Program-made: the position numbers and the translations under genes
Assembly (NCBI GenBank): GCA_963575745.1
Contig: CAUYUJ010021071.1
Location: forward strand, 120,001 to 184,000
Length of the DNA stretch: 64,000 nt
Origin: Prorocentrum cordatum
Lineage: Eukaryota; Sar; Dinophyceae; Prorocentrales; Prorocentraceae
Direction: 5' to 3'
Notes under the pieces: model-generated
The model's input: the letters and a program-made list of their open reading frames with translations, nothing else
What the model was told of the DNA's origin: nothing
Databases searched by the model: none
Part shown: positions 30,076-43,026 of the stretch, piece after piece
Layout of the letters: every line of letters begins with the position of its first letter
Numbering within the stretch: position 1 is the stretch's first letter

Positions 30076-30924
30076 TAAACCAGCAGCCCCTGGAGAAACG
30101 GTTGGGACTCCCGGGGACTCCGCTTGACAAAAGGGGTGACGCCAGGCGGTCCGGGGCCTTCTCAGAAGGGCGCAGCGGCCTCTGAGAAGGCGTCTTAAAA
30201 GCATCTGGGTTCTTCCCTGAGGGTCCGAAACCCCTGCATTCTTGAAGCCCCACCGCGGACTTAGAAGCCAACCCAACTCGCGCCACCCCTGTGGGCGCCG
30301 AAAGACGTCCAACAGGACGGCCTTGTGAAAAACATGGCGGGTGGGCCAGAACCCATGGACCCCCCTGGTCCCGCGTGAGGTTCGTCAGCAGATTGCGCAT
30401 GAGAAAGGAAGACGAGGACGAGGACAGAGGGGGGAGGGCTGCAGGAACTTGTCCCGAGCAGAAGGCAGAACAGCCACCCTCCTGAAAAACATTCCGACAG
30501 GGGAAGTCCTCTAGTACGAACGCACCCGAGGACAGAGTCGACCAGGGCAGGACTGTTCGGCAAGCGGACTGATGTTTTTCCTGAGTTTCTCGGGGGCCCG
30601 CGGAAGTTCTTTCTTCCTTTTGCCCTTGCTGTTGGCTTGGGCCGATAGGAGGGATGGGGGTGCTTGCCATCCGCACCCTCGTCGTCGTCTTCTTCCTCCT
30701 CCCCTCTCGTCCTCGTCGCCCTTGTCCTCGTCGTCGTCGTCGTGTTTCTTTTTCATAGCTCCTCCCCCCAGTCCCAGAGACAACGCCACGGCGCTCGCGG
30801 CGTCGCCCCCCCCCCCCGACCTGCGCGTCCCCCCCCTCCCCTGGCCGCGGTCCTTCCTGGCACGCCCCCCGCCGCCGCGCGCCGCGCGGCCGCCATGGCG
30901 TTTCCTCCTTCTCCTCGTCCTCGT
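30076..30924. other. Spacer, no gene assigned
   Basis: Mixed sequence with a (GGA/TCC)-type stretch (30675-30770). A long minus ORF (30011-31543) crosses it and both neighbouring repeats, but has no recognisable motif and Arg/Gly-biased composition. Confidence 0.45.
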
Positions 30925-31240
30925 CCCCCACCCAGGACGGCGTTTCGTGGCCCCACAGGGAGCTCCACCTACGACCGCCGCGCGCGGCGCGGCCGCCATG
31001 GAGTTTCCCCTTTCTCCTCGTCCTCGTCCCCCACTGAAGACAGCGTTTCGTGGCCCCACAGGGAGCTCCACCGACGGCCCCGGCGGCGGTGTTCGCATGC
31101 GTCTCCCCCACCCAGCGCTTCGTCGCCCCATAGAGAGCTGCACCTGAGGCCCCAGTGGCGGTGTTCGCATGCGTCTCCACCCAGGACAGCGTTTCGCGGC
31201 GCCACAGGGAGCTCCACCTGGGTGGAGCGACCTGTGGAAC
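30925..31240 (+). repeat. ~85-bp minisatellite, locus 2 (about 4 copies)
   Basis: GTGGCCCCACAGGGAGCTCC, GGCCCCAGTGGCGGTGTTCG and CATGCGTCTCC repeats match the family at 29485-30075 in the same orientation. Confidence 0.8.
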
Positions 31241-31693
31241 TGCGGAGCCCGGCATGGCGCACTGCAAAGCAGGCACCGCCTCGTGGCCCACAAAGGGAGA
31301 CACCCCCACAAATTTCGCGCCCCCCCTATAAGATACCCCACCGAAGATTATACACGCGATCGTGGTACCTGCAGCTGAATATGGTTGGGTCCGTCGCCTG
31401 GCTAATTTTCCAAAATCCACCGCCTGCCTAACCAGGAGAATGGGACGGCAGGCGCTGACTCCAACGAAAGCGCGACTCTTTGAACAGCCCTCTTCTTTCA
31501 CAATCCCCTTTCGTTCGTTGGTCCTACGTGTGCCCCCATCCACTTGCTCGTCTCCTTATTGATCATACTCTCTCTTTGTCCCCCCCGTCTCAACTCAAGA
31601 GGGCCACTTTCTGTTGCGAGCCTGGGCACCTTTTTGACGCACCCTCGCTACATAACGGGACAAGGCCGGCCCACACCAGTCAGCCGCTTTTTG

Positions 31694-32122
31694 TCAGAGG
31701 AAAGCCCCCACTGTGGCCTCTGACTGCATGCGCGTGCACGTCTCGGCGGTAATTGCCGCGCACAGCTTCTGGCGACTGTCCTTTATCGCCTCGCCCCTTT
31801 TTTTCCTGTATAACATTATCCCTTCCCCCTCCCCCTCTTGCGGCGGCCACCGCTTGCTGGAGGATTTGCCACATTCGCCTCCGCAAGCGAGGACGCGAAC
31901 GTGCAGCCCTATTCTGGTAGCCAGACGTGCGTGGCACCCTTCCACGCTGCCTTTAGCACAATGACGGCACTCATGTGTTACAAAGCCATACTGAACCCAA
32001 AAATACACTCTCTCCGCCCCTTCGCCGCGGTGTTCGGAGGCTTTGAGGCCCCCACGGCTCCTTAAACACTCTTCGGGAACCACTGTGCCGACCATCCACC
32101 TCCTGCCCCTCATTATCCTCAT
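31694..32122 (-). CDS. Hypothetical ORF, 142 codons, low confidence
   Basis: The minus-strand frame has balanced composition with several Cys and His residues (FVTHECRHCAKGSVEGCH) and a basic stretch (MLYRKKRGEAIKDSRQK). This differs from the repeat-driven ORFs nearby. There is no supporting splice signal or known family. It might be an exon; a chance frame cannot be excluded. Confidence 0.25.
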   Translation of the reverse strand: MRIMRGRRWMVGTVVPEECLRSRGGLKASEHRGEGAERVYFWVQYGFVTHECRHCAKGSVEGCHARLATRIGLHVRVLACGGECGKSSSKRWPPQEGEGEGIMLYRKKRGEAIKDSRQKLCAAITAETCTRMQSEATVGAFL

Positions 32123-32454
32123 CCCCCTTCTAATCCTCCTCCACCCATGCTGTGGTGTTCATATTGGGTTGTAAGTGTTCCGTTACGTTCCGTGCCGTTT
32201 CTCCTCCGCATCCTCCTCAACCTTCCTGATACTAGTCCTGTCGTGCTATTGAGGTCGTCATGGCTCGCAAGGTATTCAGTTCCGTTACATTCCGTTTCCT
32301 CCTCCTCCTTTTCCTCCTCCTTCCTCCTCCAAGCATGCTCTGGAATTCATCTTGGGTAGGCAAAGAGTTAGGTTATGTTCCGTCAGGTTCCTCCTACTCG
32401 TCCCCGCCCTCCTCCTCCTGCATATTCCTCCTCCTCCTCCTCCTCCTCCTCCTC
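32123..32454. other. Spacer with TCC repeats leading into the CAT array
   Basis: Contains GTTCCGTTACGTTCCGT-like short repeats (32178-32395, three related GTTCCGTTAC/GTTATGTTCCGT motifs) and TCC microsatellite (32290-32330, 32400-32452). No gene. Confidence 0.6.
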
Positions 32455-33062
32455 CGTATCGTCATCATCACCGTCACCACCATCATCATCAGCACCGTCC
32501 CCATCATCATCGTCACCGTCACCATCACCAGCAGCTTAATCACCAGCATCATCATCACCAGCGCGATCACCATCATGATCAGCATCACTATCGTCATCAC
32601 CATCACCACCATCATGGTCGTTACCATCACCAGCATCACCACGACCAGAACCATCACCATCAACATCACCACCATCACCATCATCACCATCATGACCATC
32701 CCCATCGCCATCACCACAACCAGTACCACAATTCACTATCATCACCATCACCATCACCACCACAATCATCACCATGAACACCACCACCACTCTTATCACC
32801 CTCACTGGTATCACCATCATGACCATCACCACCACCAGCATCAACACCATCACCCGCACCATCATTATTATCACAACCACCATTATAATCGCCATGCGTA
32901 CCATCACCAGCACGATCGTCACCGGCATCACAATCGCCATCACCATCCCTTCAATTTTCATCACCACCAACATCACCATCACCACCCATCAACATCAACA
33001 TCATCACCACCGTCATCATCAACAGTATCGCCATCACAGCCACCATCACCACATCATCCTCG

Positions 33063-33106
<44 letters not shown>

Positions 33107-36100
33107 TTCATCACAATCATTATTGCCACCATCACCATGCCCATCACCATCGCCACCACCAGCATTATCACCATCATCGCCTTCATGGCCAGCCCCAGTA
33201 AGACCACCATCATATTGACCATCACCGCCATCAACACCACCACCAACACCAACACCATCACAATCACCATCAGCTTGACAATCAGAATCATCATATCCAC
33301 CGCCAGCACCACCATCACAACTACCATCATCATCATCAACACCATCAACATCACAATCATCACCACCATGAACACCATCACCACCATCACAATCACCATC
33401 AACATCCCCGACCCAATTACCATCATCACCACCACCATCGCCACCACCACCATTACCACCACCACCAGCATCACAATCATCACCACCACCATCATAACCA
33501 TCACCATCATCAGCATCACGATCACCATCAACATGACCAGCACTTCCAGCAAAACTACCATCATCACCATCACCACCGTCATCACCGCCGCCATCACCAG
33601 CATGACCACCACCATCACCAACAGCATCACAATCATCACCGCCGCCATCATCATCAACAACAGCACCAGCAACATCGTCGTCAACACTACCATGACCAGC
33701 ACAACCGCCTTCACGATTACTTTCGCCATCGTTAAGATCACCATTGCCATCGTCATCGCCCCCGCCACCATCACCAAAACCACCACTGTCACCACCATCA
33801 CTACCATCATCATGAGCATAATCGTCACCATCATCACCATGACCAGCACAAACACCATCGCCACCGAAACCAACAGCATTATCACCATCATCATCATCGT
33901 CACCCCCCCCAATCATTATCACCATCGGAACCATGACCATGGCCACCACCATCACAAACTTGCTCAACACTATCGGCAACTCATCACCATCGTCTGCATC
34001 ACCATCATTACACCCACCACTGCCGTGATCACCATCAGCATCACCATCACCATGGTGATCACCATCACCACCACCATCACCATCACCACCGCCAGCAGCA
34101 TCGCCATTGCAAGCACAACCACAACCATAATCACCAGCACCACCATCAGCACCATCGCCACCATAACAACCACCATCGCCATCATCACCATCAACCACCA
34201 GCACCACCATCCTCATTCCCATCGCCATGACCACCATCATAACCATCACCACCATCACCACCACCAGCACCAGCACCATCATCGCCATAACCATCACCAT
34301 CACAACCACCACCATCACCATAAAGATCAGCACCGCCATCGTAAGCACCACCACCATCACCACCACCATCCCCATCATTATCAGCAGCATCGCCAGCATC
34401 TCCATCACCGTTACCATCACCACCATCTCAATCACAATCACCATCACCGTCACCATCACCATCCCCATTACCGCCATCATCGATCTCACCACCGGCGCCA
34501 CCAGCATCGCCGCCATCATCACCACCGCCATCATCACCACCAGCACTTGCAGCACAAGAAACACCAGCATGACTGCAACCAGCACCACCCCCTTCAGCAT
34601 CCCCATCACCACCATGATAAACATCACCTTCTCGGCCGCTGCCGCCAGCATCACCACCACCACCACCATCATCACCACCATCACCATCATCAGCATCCCC
34701 ACCATCATCCCAATACCCATCACCACCACCGTCACCACCACCGCCACCGCCATCACGATCAACACCGGCTACCATCACCACTACCACCATCAAAATCAGC
34801 AGAACCACGATCAGGACCACACCCATCATAACCGTAATCCCACCAGGACCATCACCATCGCCACCATCACCATTATCAGCATCAGCACCCCCAAGACCCC
34901 AACAACAATCATCATCATCATCATCATCAGCATCACGATCAATACGCCCCATGTACATCATCACGACTATCACTACCAGACTCAGCACCGTCATCACCAG
35001 CATCGCCATCAACATTATCACAATCAGCATCAGCATCACCACCACCACCATCATCACCATCACCACCGCCATCGTCATCACCATTACCGCCAAGGTCACC
35101 ATGAACACCACTCCCGCCTTCATCACTTTCATTACCATCACCATCACCATCACAACCACCACCGCCCACGTGACCACCGCACCCACCATCACTCCATCAC
35201 AGTCACCATCACCACCATCACCATCACCAGCGCCGTCACCACCGTCGCCACCATCGGCACCACCAACACCACCACCACCATCACCACCATCACCAACACC
35301 ACCAGCACCATCAGACTCGCCATCACAATCACCACCAGGATCATCGTCAGCATTCCCACCACCATCATCACTACCACCATTGTCAGCAACACCATTGCAA
35401 ACACAGTCATCACCATAAACATACCAGCATCACAACCATCGCCATCACCGTCATCACCATCATCACCACCACCATCACCACCATCACCACCACCACCAAC
35501 CGCATCATCATCACCACCGTCACCGTTGCCATCAACATCACCGTCAAGATCAGCATCATCAGCCTGATCAGCATCATCCTCAGCACACTCATCACCGCCA
35601 GCACCAGCACAACCATCATCACCATCACCACCACAGACACCACATCACCATCACCATTGCCACCGCAACCACCACAACCATCACCACCATCGCCATCACC
35701 ACAATCGTCAGAATCACCATCACCATGGTCACCCTCATCGCCACCGCCATCACCATCTATCGCCACCACAATAACCACCATCACCAGCACCAGCACCATC
35801 ATCAACACCATCATCATCAGCACCGTTATCACTAACACCACCATCAGCATCGCCATCAGCACCATCACCATCATCATCGCCAGCACCACCGCCCTCAACA
35901 TCACCAACATTAAAAATCACCACCATCACCACCAGCACCACCATCACCACCACGACCACCATCACCCTAGTCATCACCATCGTCACCACGATCATAATCA
36001 TATGAGCCCGCACAATCAGCACCACCAACATCACCATCGCTATCACCATCATCCGCATGACCCCTACGGTCACCACCATCATCACCACCACCATCACCAT

Positions 36101-36780
36101 CACCATCCCCCCCACCACCATCACCACCGCCACCATCACCACCACCATCATCATCAGCACCACCAACACCAGATCCACCATCATCATCATCCCTAACAAC
36201 ATCATCACCGTCACCATCGCAATCAACACCACCATCACCACCACCGAAACCGCACTCAGTACCACCATCGCCATCGCCATCACCACTACCATCATGACAA
36301 TACCATCATCGTCATAATCACCATCACTTGAAACATCACCATCACCAACACCATCAGCATCACCACCGTCATCACCAGCATCCCACCAACACCAGCACCA
36401 GCACCAGCATAACCATCACCACCCCCATTCCCATCCCATAGCCATCACCATTACCACCATCACCATCATCACCATCATCACCACCATCAGTTATCATCAT
36501 CACCGCCATCACCAGCATCGCCCCAAACATCAACCGAATCACCATTACCACCATCACCAACGCCATCACCATCATCATCACCACCGTGATCACCATCACC
36601 ATCACTATCAGCATCGCCATCATCATGGACATCATCGCCACCATGAGCATTATCCGCATCATCACCATCAACGAACACGGTCATCATCACCACCGTTACC
36701 AGCAGAACCGTAAAATTATACATCACCATCACTACCATGATCACCACCATCCCCGCCATGATCACCATCATCATCAGCAT
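32455..36780 (+). repeat. CAT/CAC microsatellite array A
   Basis: About 4.3 kb of ATCACC/ATCATC/ACCATC triplet mixture with scattered point changes. In the six frames it gives His-, Ile/Thr- and Ser/Pro-rich ORFs on plus, and Met/Val, Asp/Gly-rich ORFs on minus, up to 685 codons long. These are artefacts of a stop-poor repeat. Arrays A, B and C share strand and motif and look like one array split by insertions. Confidence 0.97.
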
Positions 36781-37661
36781 ATTGGAAGCGGAAAACTGTC
36801 ACGATCACTTTGCCGGAGCAGTTCGCTGATCGAAACGAGCATTTTAGTGAAGTGCTGTTGCTCTGTTGCACGACAGCCGCGGCGGCGCGCCCGAATTGCC
36901 GAGCCGCGCCCTGCGCTCGCGCCCTGAATCTCCGATCAAAGAGCATACGCAACTCGCTGACAAGATGTCCAAGGATCGCGGCGCGATGCAGCGCGACCCT
37001 GATTACTCGAGAAAATTGTCATCGCGGGGTGAACTGGCAGGGAAGACGGAGGCCCCCCGCCCCCAGACTGGGCCCTGGCCCCGCACCCCCAGGGCATTGC
37101 CAAGGCAGACCGTAGCCTTGACATGAGCGAAGAAGTGGCTTTACTAAAATGGGGAAGCGGCTTTACACATGCGAGGAAAAGGCTTTACGAAAACGTAAAA
37201 ACGGCTCTAGCCAAGGCGAGCCGCTCAATCCATCCCGACAAAACGACGCTTCACTAAAGCCGAGCCCCAGTGAGGCGGAGAGACGGCCGGGGCAAAACTG
37301 CGCGCGCAAATGTCGCCCCTCCCATAGAGCGTGGCGCGGGAGTCCAGGAACGAGAGCGGGGCGCAAGTTCGCCCGTGGGCCCCGGCCCTGTCGCCGCCGT
37401 CGCCGCGACGTTCGTCGTCGCCACCGTCGCCGTTGCCGCCGTCGTCGTCGCCGTCGGCGCCGACGCCGCCGCCGTCGTCGCCGCCGCCGTCGTCGCCGCC
37501 GCAGCTCCCGCGCATTCGCGCAATTACCAGCGGCGGGTCGCGCACGACCGCGCGCGCCACGACGCTCGCGCGTCCGCTCCTCCGACGGGGGCCCAGGCGG
37601 ACATCGCGTTCTTCTTCCACCCACATCTTTTTAAAAAGTGAAGATGGGGAAATTAAACCTC
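36781..37661 (+). mobile_element. Unique 0.9-kb insert inside the CAT array
   Basis: Non-repetitive DNA bounded on both sides by CAT/CAC repeat. A plus frame reads SPIKEHTQLADKMSKDRGAM and DYSRKLSSRGELAGKTEAPR (about 36930-37060) and looks coding. Further on are GGCTTTAC repeats (37137-37190) and a GTC microsatellite (37395-37500). The right end is A/T-richer (TTTTTAAAAAGTGAAGATGG) before the repeat resumes. An insertion, probably a truncated retroelement or retrocopy, is inferred from position; no reverse-transcriptase motif is visible. Confidence 0.4.
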
Positions 37662-39511
37662 TGATCATCACCATCACCATCGCCATCGACATCACCATCA
37701 CCATCATCATCACAATCACAATCACCATCATCATCACCACCACCATCACCATCACCGCCATCATCAATATCACCATCGCCGTCACCATCATCATCATCAT
37801 CATTATCAGCATCGAGGGCCTCGCAGCCACCATCATCATCACCATCGCCATCACCACCACCATTACCACCATCACCAGCATCATCCCCGTCACCATATCC
37901 TGTGCCACCATCACATGCATCACCATCACCGCCATGATCACCAGCATCATCAGGATCTCCTTCATCACCACCAGCATCACCATCGCCATCACCACCGCCA
38001 TCACAATCACCATGAACATCATCATCACCACAACCATCACCACCACAATCATCATCGTCACACGAGTCATGGCCAATACCATCACCATGACCATCATCAC
38101 CAAGAAAACCACCACCACCATCTCCATCCCCATCACAACCACCAATACCACCACCATCATCATCACCACCATCACCACCACCATCCCCTTCATGATCTGT
38201 ACCATCATCATTATCACCAGCACCACCATAGCCACCATCACCGTCATCATCACCAGCATCAGCATCACCATCACCGCCACCAGCATGACCATCACGTACA
38301 GCACCTTTACCACCAGCATCCAGCCGAGTCATCACAAACACCATTAGCATCACCATCATCACCGCCATCACCATTACCACCGTTCCCATCGCCATGATCA
38401 TCATCATCGTCACCGATACCATTGCCACCACCAGCATCATCATCACCATCGCAACCATCATCATAACCGTTACCCTCATCACCATCATCAGCACCACCGT
38501 CGCCATCACCATCACCAGCACCATCACCATAACCATCGTAACCATATGCACCATCACCATCACAATCAGCATCACCATCATGGCCATCACCACCACACAT
38601 TACCATCACCACAACAACCACCATCATCATCGCCACCATCACCGAGACCACCAGCATCATCACCACCATCACAACCACCGTCATCACCACCATCACCGCC
38701 ACAACCACCATCATCGCCATCACCATTACCAAGACTACCATCATCTTCAGCATCATCACCATCATCATGATCAGGAGCATCCCCATCGTCATCATCATCA
38801 CCGTCGCCACCACCATCGCCACCATCATCGCCATCACCAGCAACCTCATCACTGGCACCACCATCGCCGCCATAATCAGCTTCATCACAAGCACCAGCAT
38901 CACCAGAACCACCATCACCATCAGCACCATCACAATCATCACCATCACAGAAATCACCACCACCATCACCACCATCACCATCACGATCACCGACATCATC
39001 GCAATCATCACCGCCACCGTGATCACCATCGTCACCACCACCACCATCATCATGTTCAGCATCATCACCAGCACCGTCGGCATAAACATTAGCATCATCA
39101 GCATCATGACCATCATCACCATCGCCATCGCAAACGCCATCACCATCACCACCACAACCATCATCATCACCATCACAATCACCCACAGCATCGCCATCAC
39201 CATCCCCATTACCATCGCCATCACCATCACCCTCACCATAACCACCATCAGCGCCAGCATCACAATCAGCATCCCCATCCCCATCACCATTACATCTACC
39301 AGCATCATCCTTACCATCACCATCACCAGCGTCAGCATCATCATATCACCATCACCACCGTCGCCAACGCCATCACCATGACCATGGCCATCACCACCCC
39401 CATCATTACCATCACCACCATCACCATCAGAGCTAATCTTATCACCATCGCCATCATCACCGTCACAAGCACCATCAGCACCACCATCACCATCGCCATC
39501 ATCACCATCAC
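37662..39511 (+). repeat. CAT/CAC microsatellite array B
   Basis: Same motif and strand as array A, about 1.85 kb, between the 0.9-kb insert and the LINE. Purity is similar to array A. Confidence 0.97.
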
Positions 39512-41380
39512 GCACAATACCCAGACCCTCCTCGTGGGATGCGCGGGTCGAGCTCCTTGATCGAAGCAGACCTGGGTGAACGCGGCACCGCGGTGTACAT
39601 CCCGAATGTTGCGCAGGGCTCTCTCGGCGGCTTGCTGCGGGGAGAGCGCCCAGTCCGACTCCACCTTCGTTGGGGACATCGCGGGGTCAACAGTTCTGAA
39701 GAGTGCTTCTTCTACTGCGCCTTCACCTGCCTTCTCTGGGGATTTCGTCGAGGACCTGCTGGAGGGGGGGAGGCGGTAAAAAAGGTGGGCTTGCCAGGTT
39801 CGAAGGCGAAGGGGCGCCGCAGAGATCTTGCGGGCGAGATCCAGAAGAAGCAGGAGTCACTTCGACCCCTCGCGGGGAGGGTAGGAGGTGGCTTTCAGAC
39901 CAGGCGTCAACAGTCCCGACAGCAGCGCGGGCCGCGGCTGCTGGAGGACGTCAGAACGCTACTCAAGAAGGTCGATGAGTCGGGCTACCAGCCCACGAAC
40001 GAGCAAGTCCGCGAGAAGCTGCAGCAGCTGATCGGCCGACCTGCCAACACTACTCCCACTACTTCGCCGCCCTCTTCGGGCCCGACGGCGAAGCAGCAGC
40101 AGCAGCTGCAGAAGGACATCAAGGTAGTCGAGAGCCAGTGGAGCGGCGACTGCCCGATCTGGCCCGCGAAGCGGCTGCAGGATTGCAACTGCGAGCGCCC
40201 TCTTCTCATCGTTTGCCAAAACGAGAAGGAGCACGACGCCGCGCGGCGGTGGCTGGACGCCGTGGGAGGTGCCGAGCGCTCTGCCACCAGTCTCATTTTC
40301 AACGCGCAGCGCGTCTTGGAGGGCCCCGCCTTTGGCGACGCGCTGGTGGAAGCTGCGCAGGGCAAGGGTGCGGCGACTCAGCGGCGCCCCATCCTGGAGC
40401 TAGGTGATTCCCCTCTGAAGCGGGCGGCCCCCCCTGCTGGTGCGCAGGACGACAAGCCCATCCAGCATGCGAAGCCCCTCGAGACCGCGCAGGTGCGTCT
40501 CACTCACGGTGGCGCGGGAAGTTGCTGCTGACGATCTCTCTACACGCGCTGCCCACCGCCCAGTGGCTTTGGCGGCGCTCATCTTCAACGCGGACCTTCA
40601 GAAGCATGTTCTGAAGGTCACAGGTGCGCTCAACTACGAGAGCGAGCTGACCTGCCTGCTCATTCTGAAGAAGTCCTCCCTGGATTGGTTCATGCAGTTC
40701 GTGCTTCCGCGCGGAGTGTTCTTGGACCTCCAGGGCTCCAAACTAGCCCCGCGGCGGTTCAAGCAGCGAGAGGATGAACCCGCCGAGGCCTACATTGCCC
40801 GCGTCGCCACGAGTGCCAAGACAGTTGCAGGGCGCCTCTGTTATCGCCCATCTGAAGACGCTTCTCTGGGAGTTCTCGCGGACCAGGCCCCGGCAACCGA
40901 CACCCACCCCAGGCGGTGCGCTTTGAATGCGCCGGGCTCTTGGATTGGCCCCGAGGATCTCGAGGAGTGGGCCCAGCAGCGCGGCTTCACTAACATCAGT
41001 AAGGCACGCCGCGCAGGACGCCATCGCTGGTTCTTCAGAGCTGACTTGGCGGCCGGCCGCACGGGCGCCGACAGGATCTACAATTTCGCCAGCGGCATCA
41101 CGGTGCCCTTGGCTTACAACAACGCGGGCGACAAGAAGAAGGCTCATACTTCTAAGCCCGCCTCTTCCCGGGGAGTCGCGCAGCCGCGCGCGGGCCCCCC
41201 GCCCACGCGGAGCGCCGACGAGGACGCGGCACCGACTCAGCCCGCCACAGCTGGAGAGTCGCCCGGCGGCGATCCTCGCGCAGCGCCAGCGGAAGGCCGC
41301 CAGCTGGGATTGTCGGAAGACGAACCCCCCAGCAGCGCGCCCGCCGCGCGGCGAAAGCTCCCTGGGCGGGCAACTTCAAG
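39512..41380 (+). pseudogene. LINE N-terminal region (ORF1-like and RNA-binding-like part)
   Basis: Successive frames carry the protein. A frame with STFVGDIAGSTVLKSASSTA and AFSGDFVEDLLEGG shifts at a G run (39763) into KKVGLPGSKAKGRRRDLAGE and a helical Gln/Lys-rich stretch (RLLEDVRTLLKKVDESGY). A shift near 40500 then leads to VALAALIFNADLQKHVLKVT and WIGPEDLEEWAQQRGFTNIS. The last part, with following RAGRHRWFFRADL, has the layout of a small alpha/beta module often found in dinoflagellate LINE N-termini. A Pro/Ala-rich linker (41150-41340) precedes the protease. No catalytic residues are expected here. Confidence 0.55.
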
Positions 41381-41900
41381 GACGTGGAGTGTGGAGGTGG
41401 CGGCGACTGCTTCTTCCTCTGCGTTGGTCGAGCTCTTCGCGAAGCTTCGGCCGCCCCGAAGCCTCTTGCTGCAGGTAGCGATCAGCCAGGAGGTAAAGTT
41501 CAAGCGCAGCTTCGACTTCTCGTCGCCGCGGATTCGAGGAAGCATCCCAAGAAGTACGGGGTCGCCGCGCAGGTGGCCGAAGCCATGGCGACGGCTGGCT
41601 GTCTTGCGAGCACGGCCGCGCCCCGAGCCACTGCCCAGGCAGCCAAGGTGGACATCAACGTCTGGAAGTTCCACGCGACGGACGATCGCTGGATGCTCTA
41701 CACGGGGACCACGGCGAGAACTCGACAGTGTAAGCGACCGCTGGCGTGGTTGGTGCTCCAGAACAAGCATTGCAAGTTACTTCAGGCGACTGCGGCGCTG
41801 CCGGCGGCAGTGGGCACCGCGCGGCGAGAGCAGGCTTTGCCTTGCCCCGACGTCTTCACAGGAGGAGGTCAACTTAGTGGTGGTGGTAAGTCTGTCGCTC
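41342..41900 (+). pseudogene. LINE OTU-type cysteine protease domain
   Basis: The frame reads GNFKDVECGGGGDCFFLCVG followed by RAL, the canonical OTU Cys box (G-D-C-x-F with a helix after it); the Cys codon is at 41408-41410. About 120 residues later comes PLAWLVLQNKHCKLL, which fits the OTU His box (a hydrophobic strand followed by x-H-[YW/C]); the His codon is at 41768-41770. Between them are LRLLVAADSRKHPKKYG and KVDINVWKFH, as expected for the domain core. Both catalytic residues are intact although the element is broken elsewhere. In the family this fold is a deubiquitinase-type cysteine protease. In a retrotransposon it could process the polyprotein or act on host ubiquitin; which is unknown. 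Confidence 0.65.
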
Positions 41901-42215
41901 TTGGGAATTCCGACGTCTTCGCGATCTTCTCAGAGAGCTACTTCCAAGAGGGCGCGCAGTTTCTTGGGCATCTCAGAGGCTGGAGATCCCCCCGAGGAAG
42001 CTGCACGCGCTGCCGCGCATGATGGTCCAGGAGCTCACCGCCGCTGCCCTGCGCCAGTTTGCGGATGGAGGCCGACTGCCGACAACCGTCCTCGACGACT
42101 TCAGCAAGCTCGAGCTCACTGAAGCTACTGCGTCGGTGAGCCTCCACCTACCCACGCCACTCCAGGAGCATTTGGAGGAGGAAACAAACTCAATGCTAGG
42201 GCTGCTGCGCGAGCG

Positions 42216-42803
42216 GTGCGTCGCATCGCCTGGCAGGAGTACAAGGCGCGATATAACAAGATTCCTACGCGCTTCCGAATGATGCTCTGCCAGACGCCGG
42301 AGGAGGCAGGAGCGACTACCTGGCGCTCCACCAACTTCGCCACTGACTGCACTTGCCCCTGCTGCGGGGCAGCGAAGCCGATGCACCGCCTCAGGGGCCG
42401 ACCCTGCAGGAAGAGGGCCCAAGGAGGCGTCGCCATGATCCAGCTGATGGACTTCCTCATCGGTCCAAGGGGGCGGAGGGGGAGGAAGGCGATCAGGGGC
42501 GCCATTCTGCACAGGCACCGCCACAAGCCCGAGCGCAAGGAGCGGCAAAGGCAAAAGAAGGCAGAGCGCATGCAGGACCCCGCCTACAGGGCTCAAGCCA
42601 GGGCGCGCGAGCTGAGCAGCAGGAGGAAGATCAGGGCGCGCAAGCGCGAAGCGCTGCGACGAGCTGGACTTCCTCTTCGAGTTTCACGTTTGGTCAGGAG
42701 GCGCCCTGCAATGGCGACGTCCTCATCTCGACTAGCTTCTGCGCGTTTCATTGCTCGGCCAGTTCGACATCGTCGACTACGCAGTTCACACGCTGAAGAC
42801 TAA
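42216..42803 (+). pseudogene. LINE Cys-cluster and basic region
   Basis: The frame has CTCPCCGAAKPMHRLRGRPC, a C-x-C-x2-C...C cluster that may bind zinc, followed by a very basic stretch (HRHRHKPERKERQRQKKAER and RKIRARKREALRR). This is the usual place and character of a nucleic-acid-binding linker before the endonuclease. The frame differs from that of the protease. Confidence 0.45.
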
Positions 42804-43026
42804 TTGGTTCGTGGCGGCGGCTCTCCAGAGACGCAGCCGTGCGACCCTATGGACATCAGCGCCACTGCTGCAACTTTCAATGAATGCGACTTCCCTTACG
42901 CGGTGCGTCTCGATGGGGGCGCTTCGCAATGCTTCAGGCAGTTCTCTTCCACTTCTTCCAGAACTTCGTCAGGGGGAGGGGCGCCCTCGATGGGTTCTAC
43001 AATATTTCAAGCGCTGTGGTTGGTAA

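Noticed and set aside
29406-30185. 259-codon plus ORF over the ~85-bp minisatellite
   Set aside because: The peptide repeat follows the DNA repeat with frame drift, and the opposite strand is equally open.
37106-37122. Second spliced-leader relict candidate (CCGTAGCC)
   Set aside because: Only eight bases match and the GGCTCAAG half is absent.
32260-39515. Very long ORFs (up to 685 codons) of His/Ile/Thr or Met/Val/Asp repeats
   Set aside because: They exist in several frames at once because CAT/CAC triplets contain few stops. No start context or non-repeat domain supports them.
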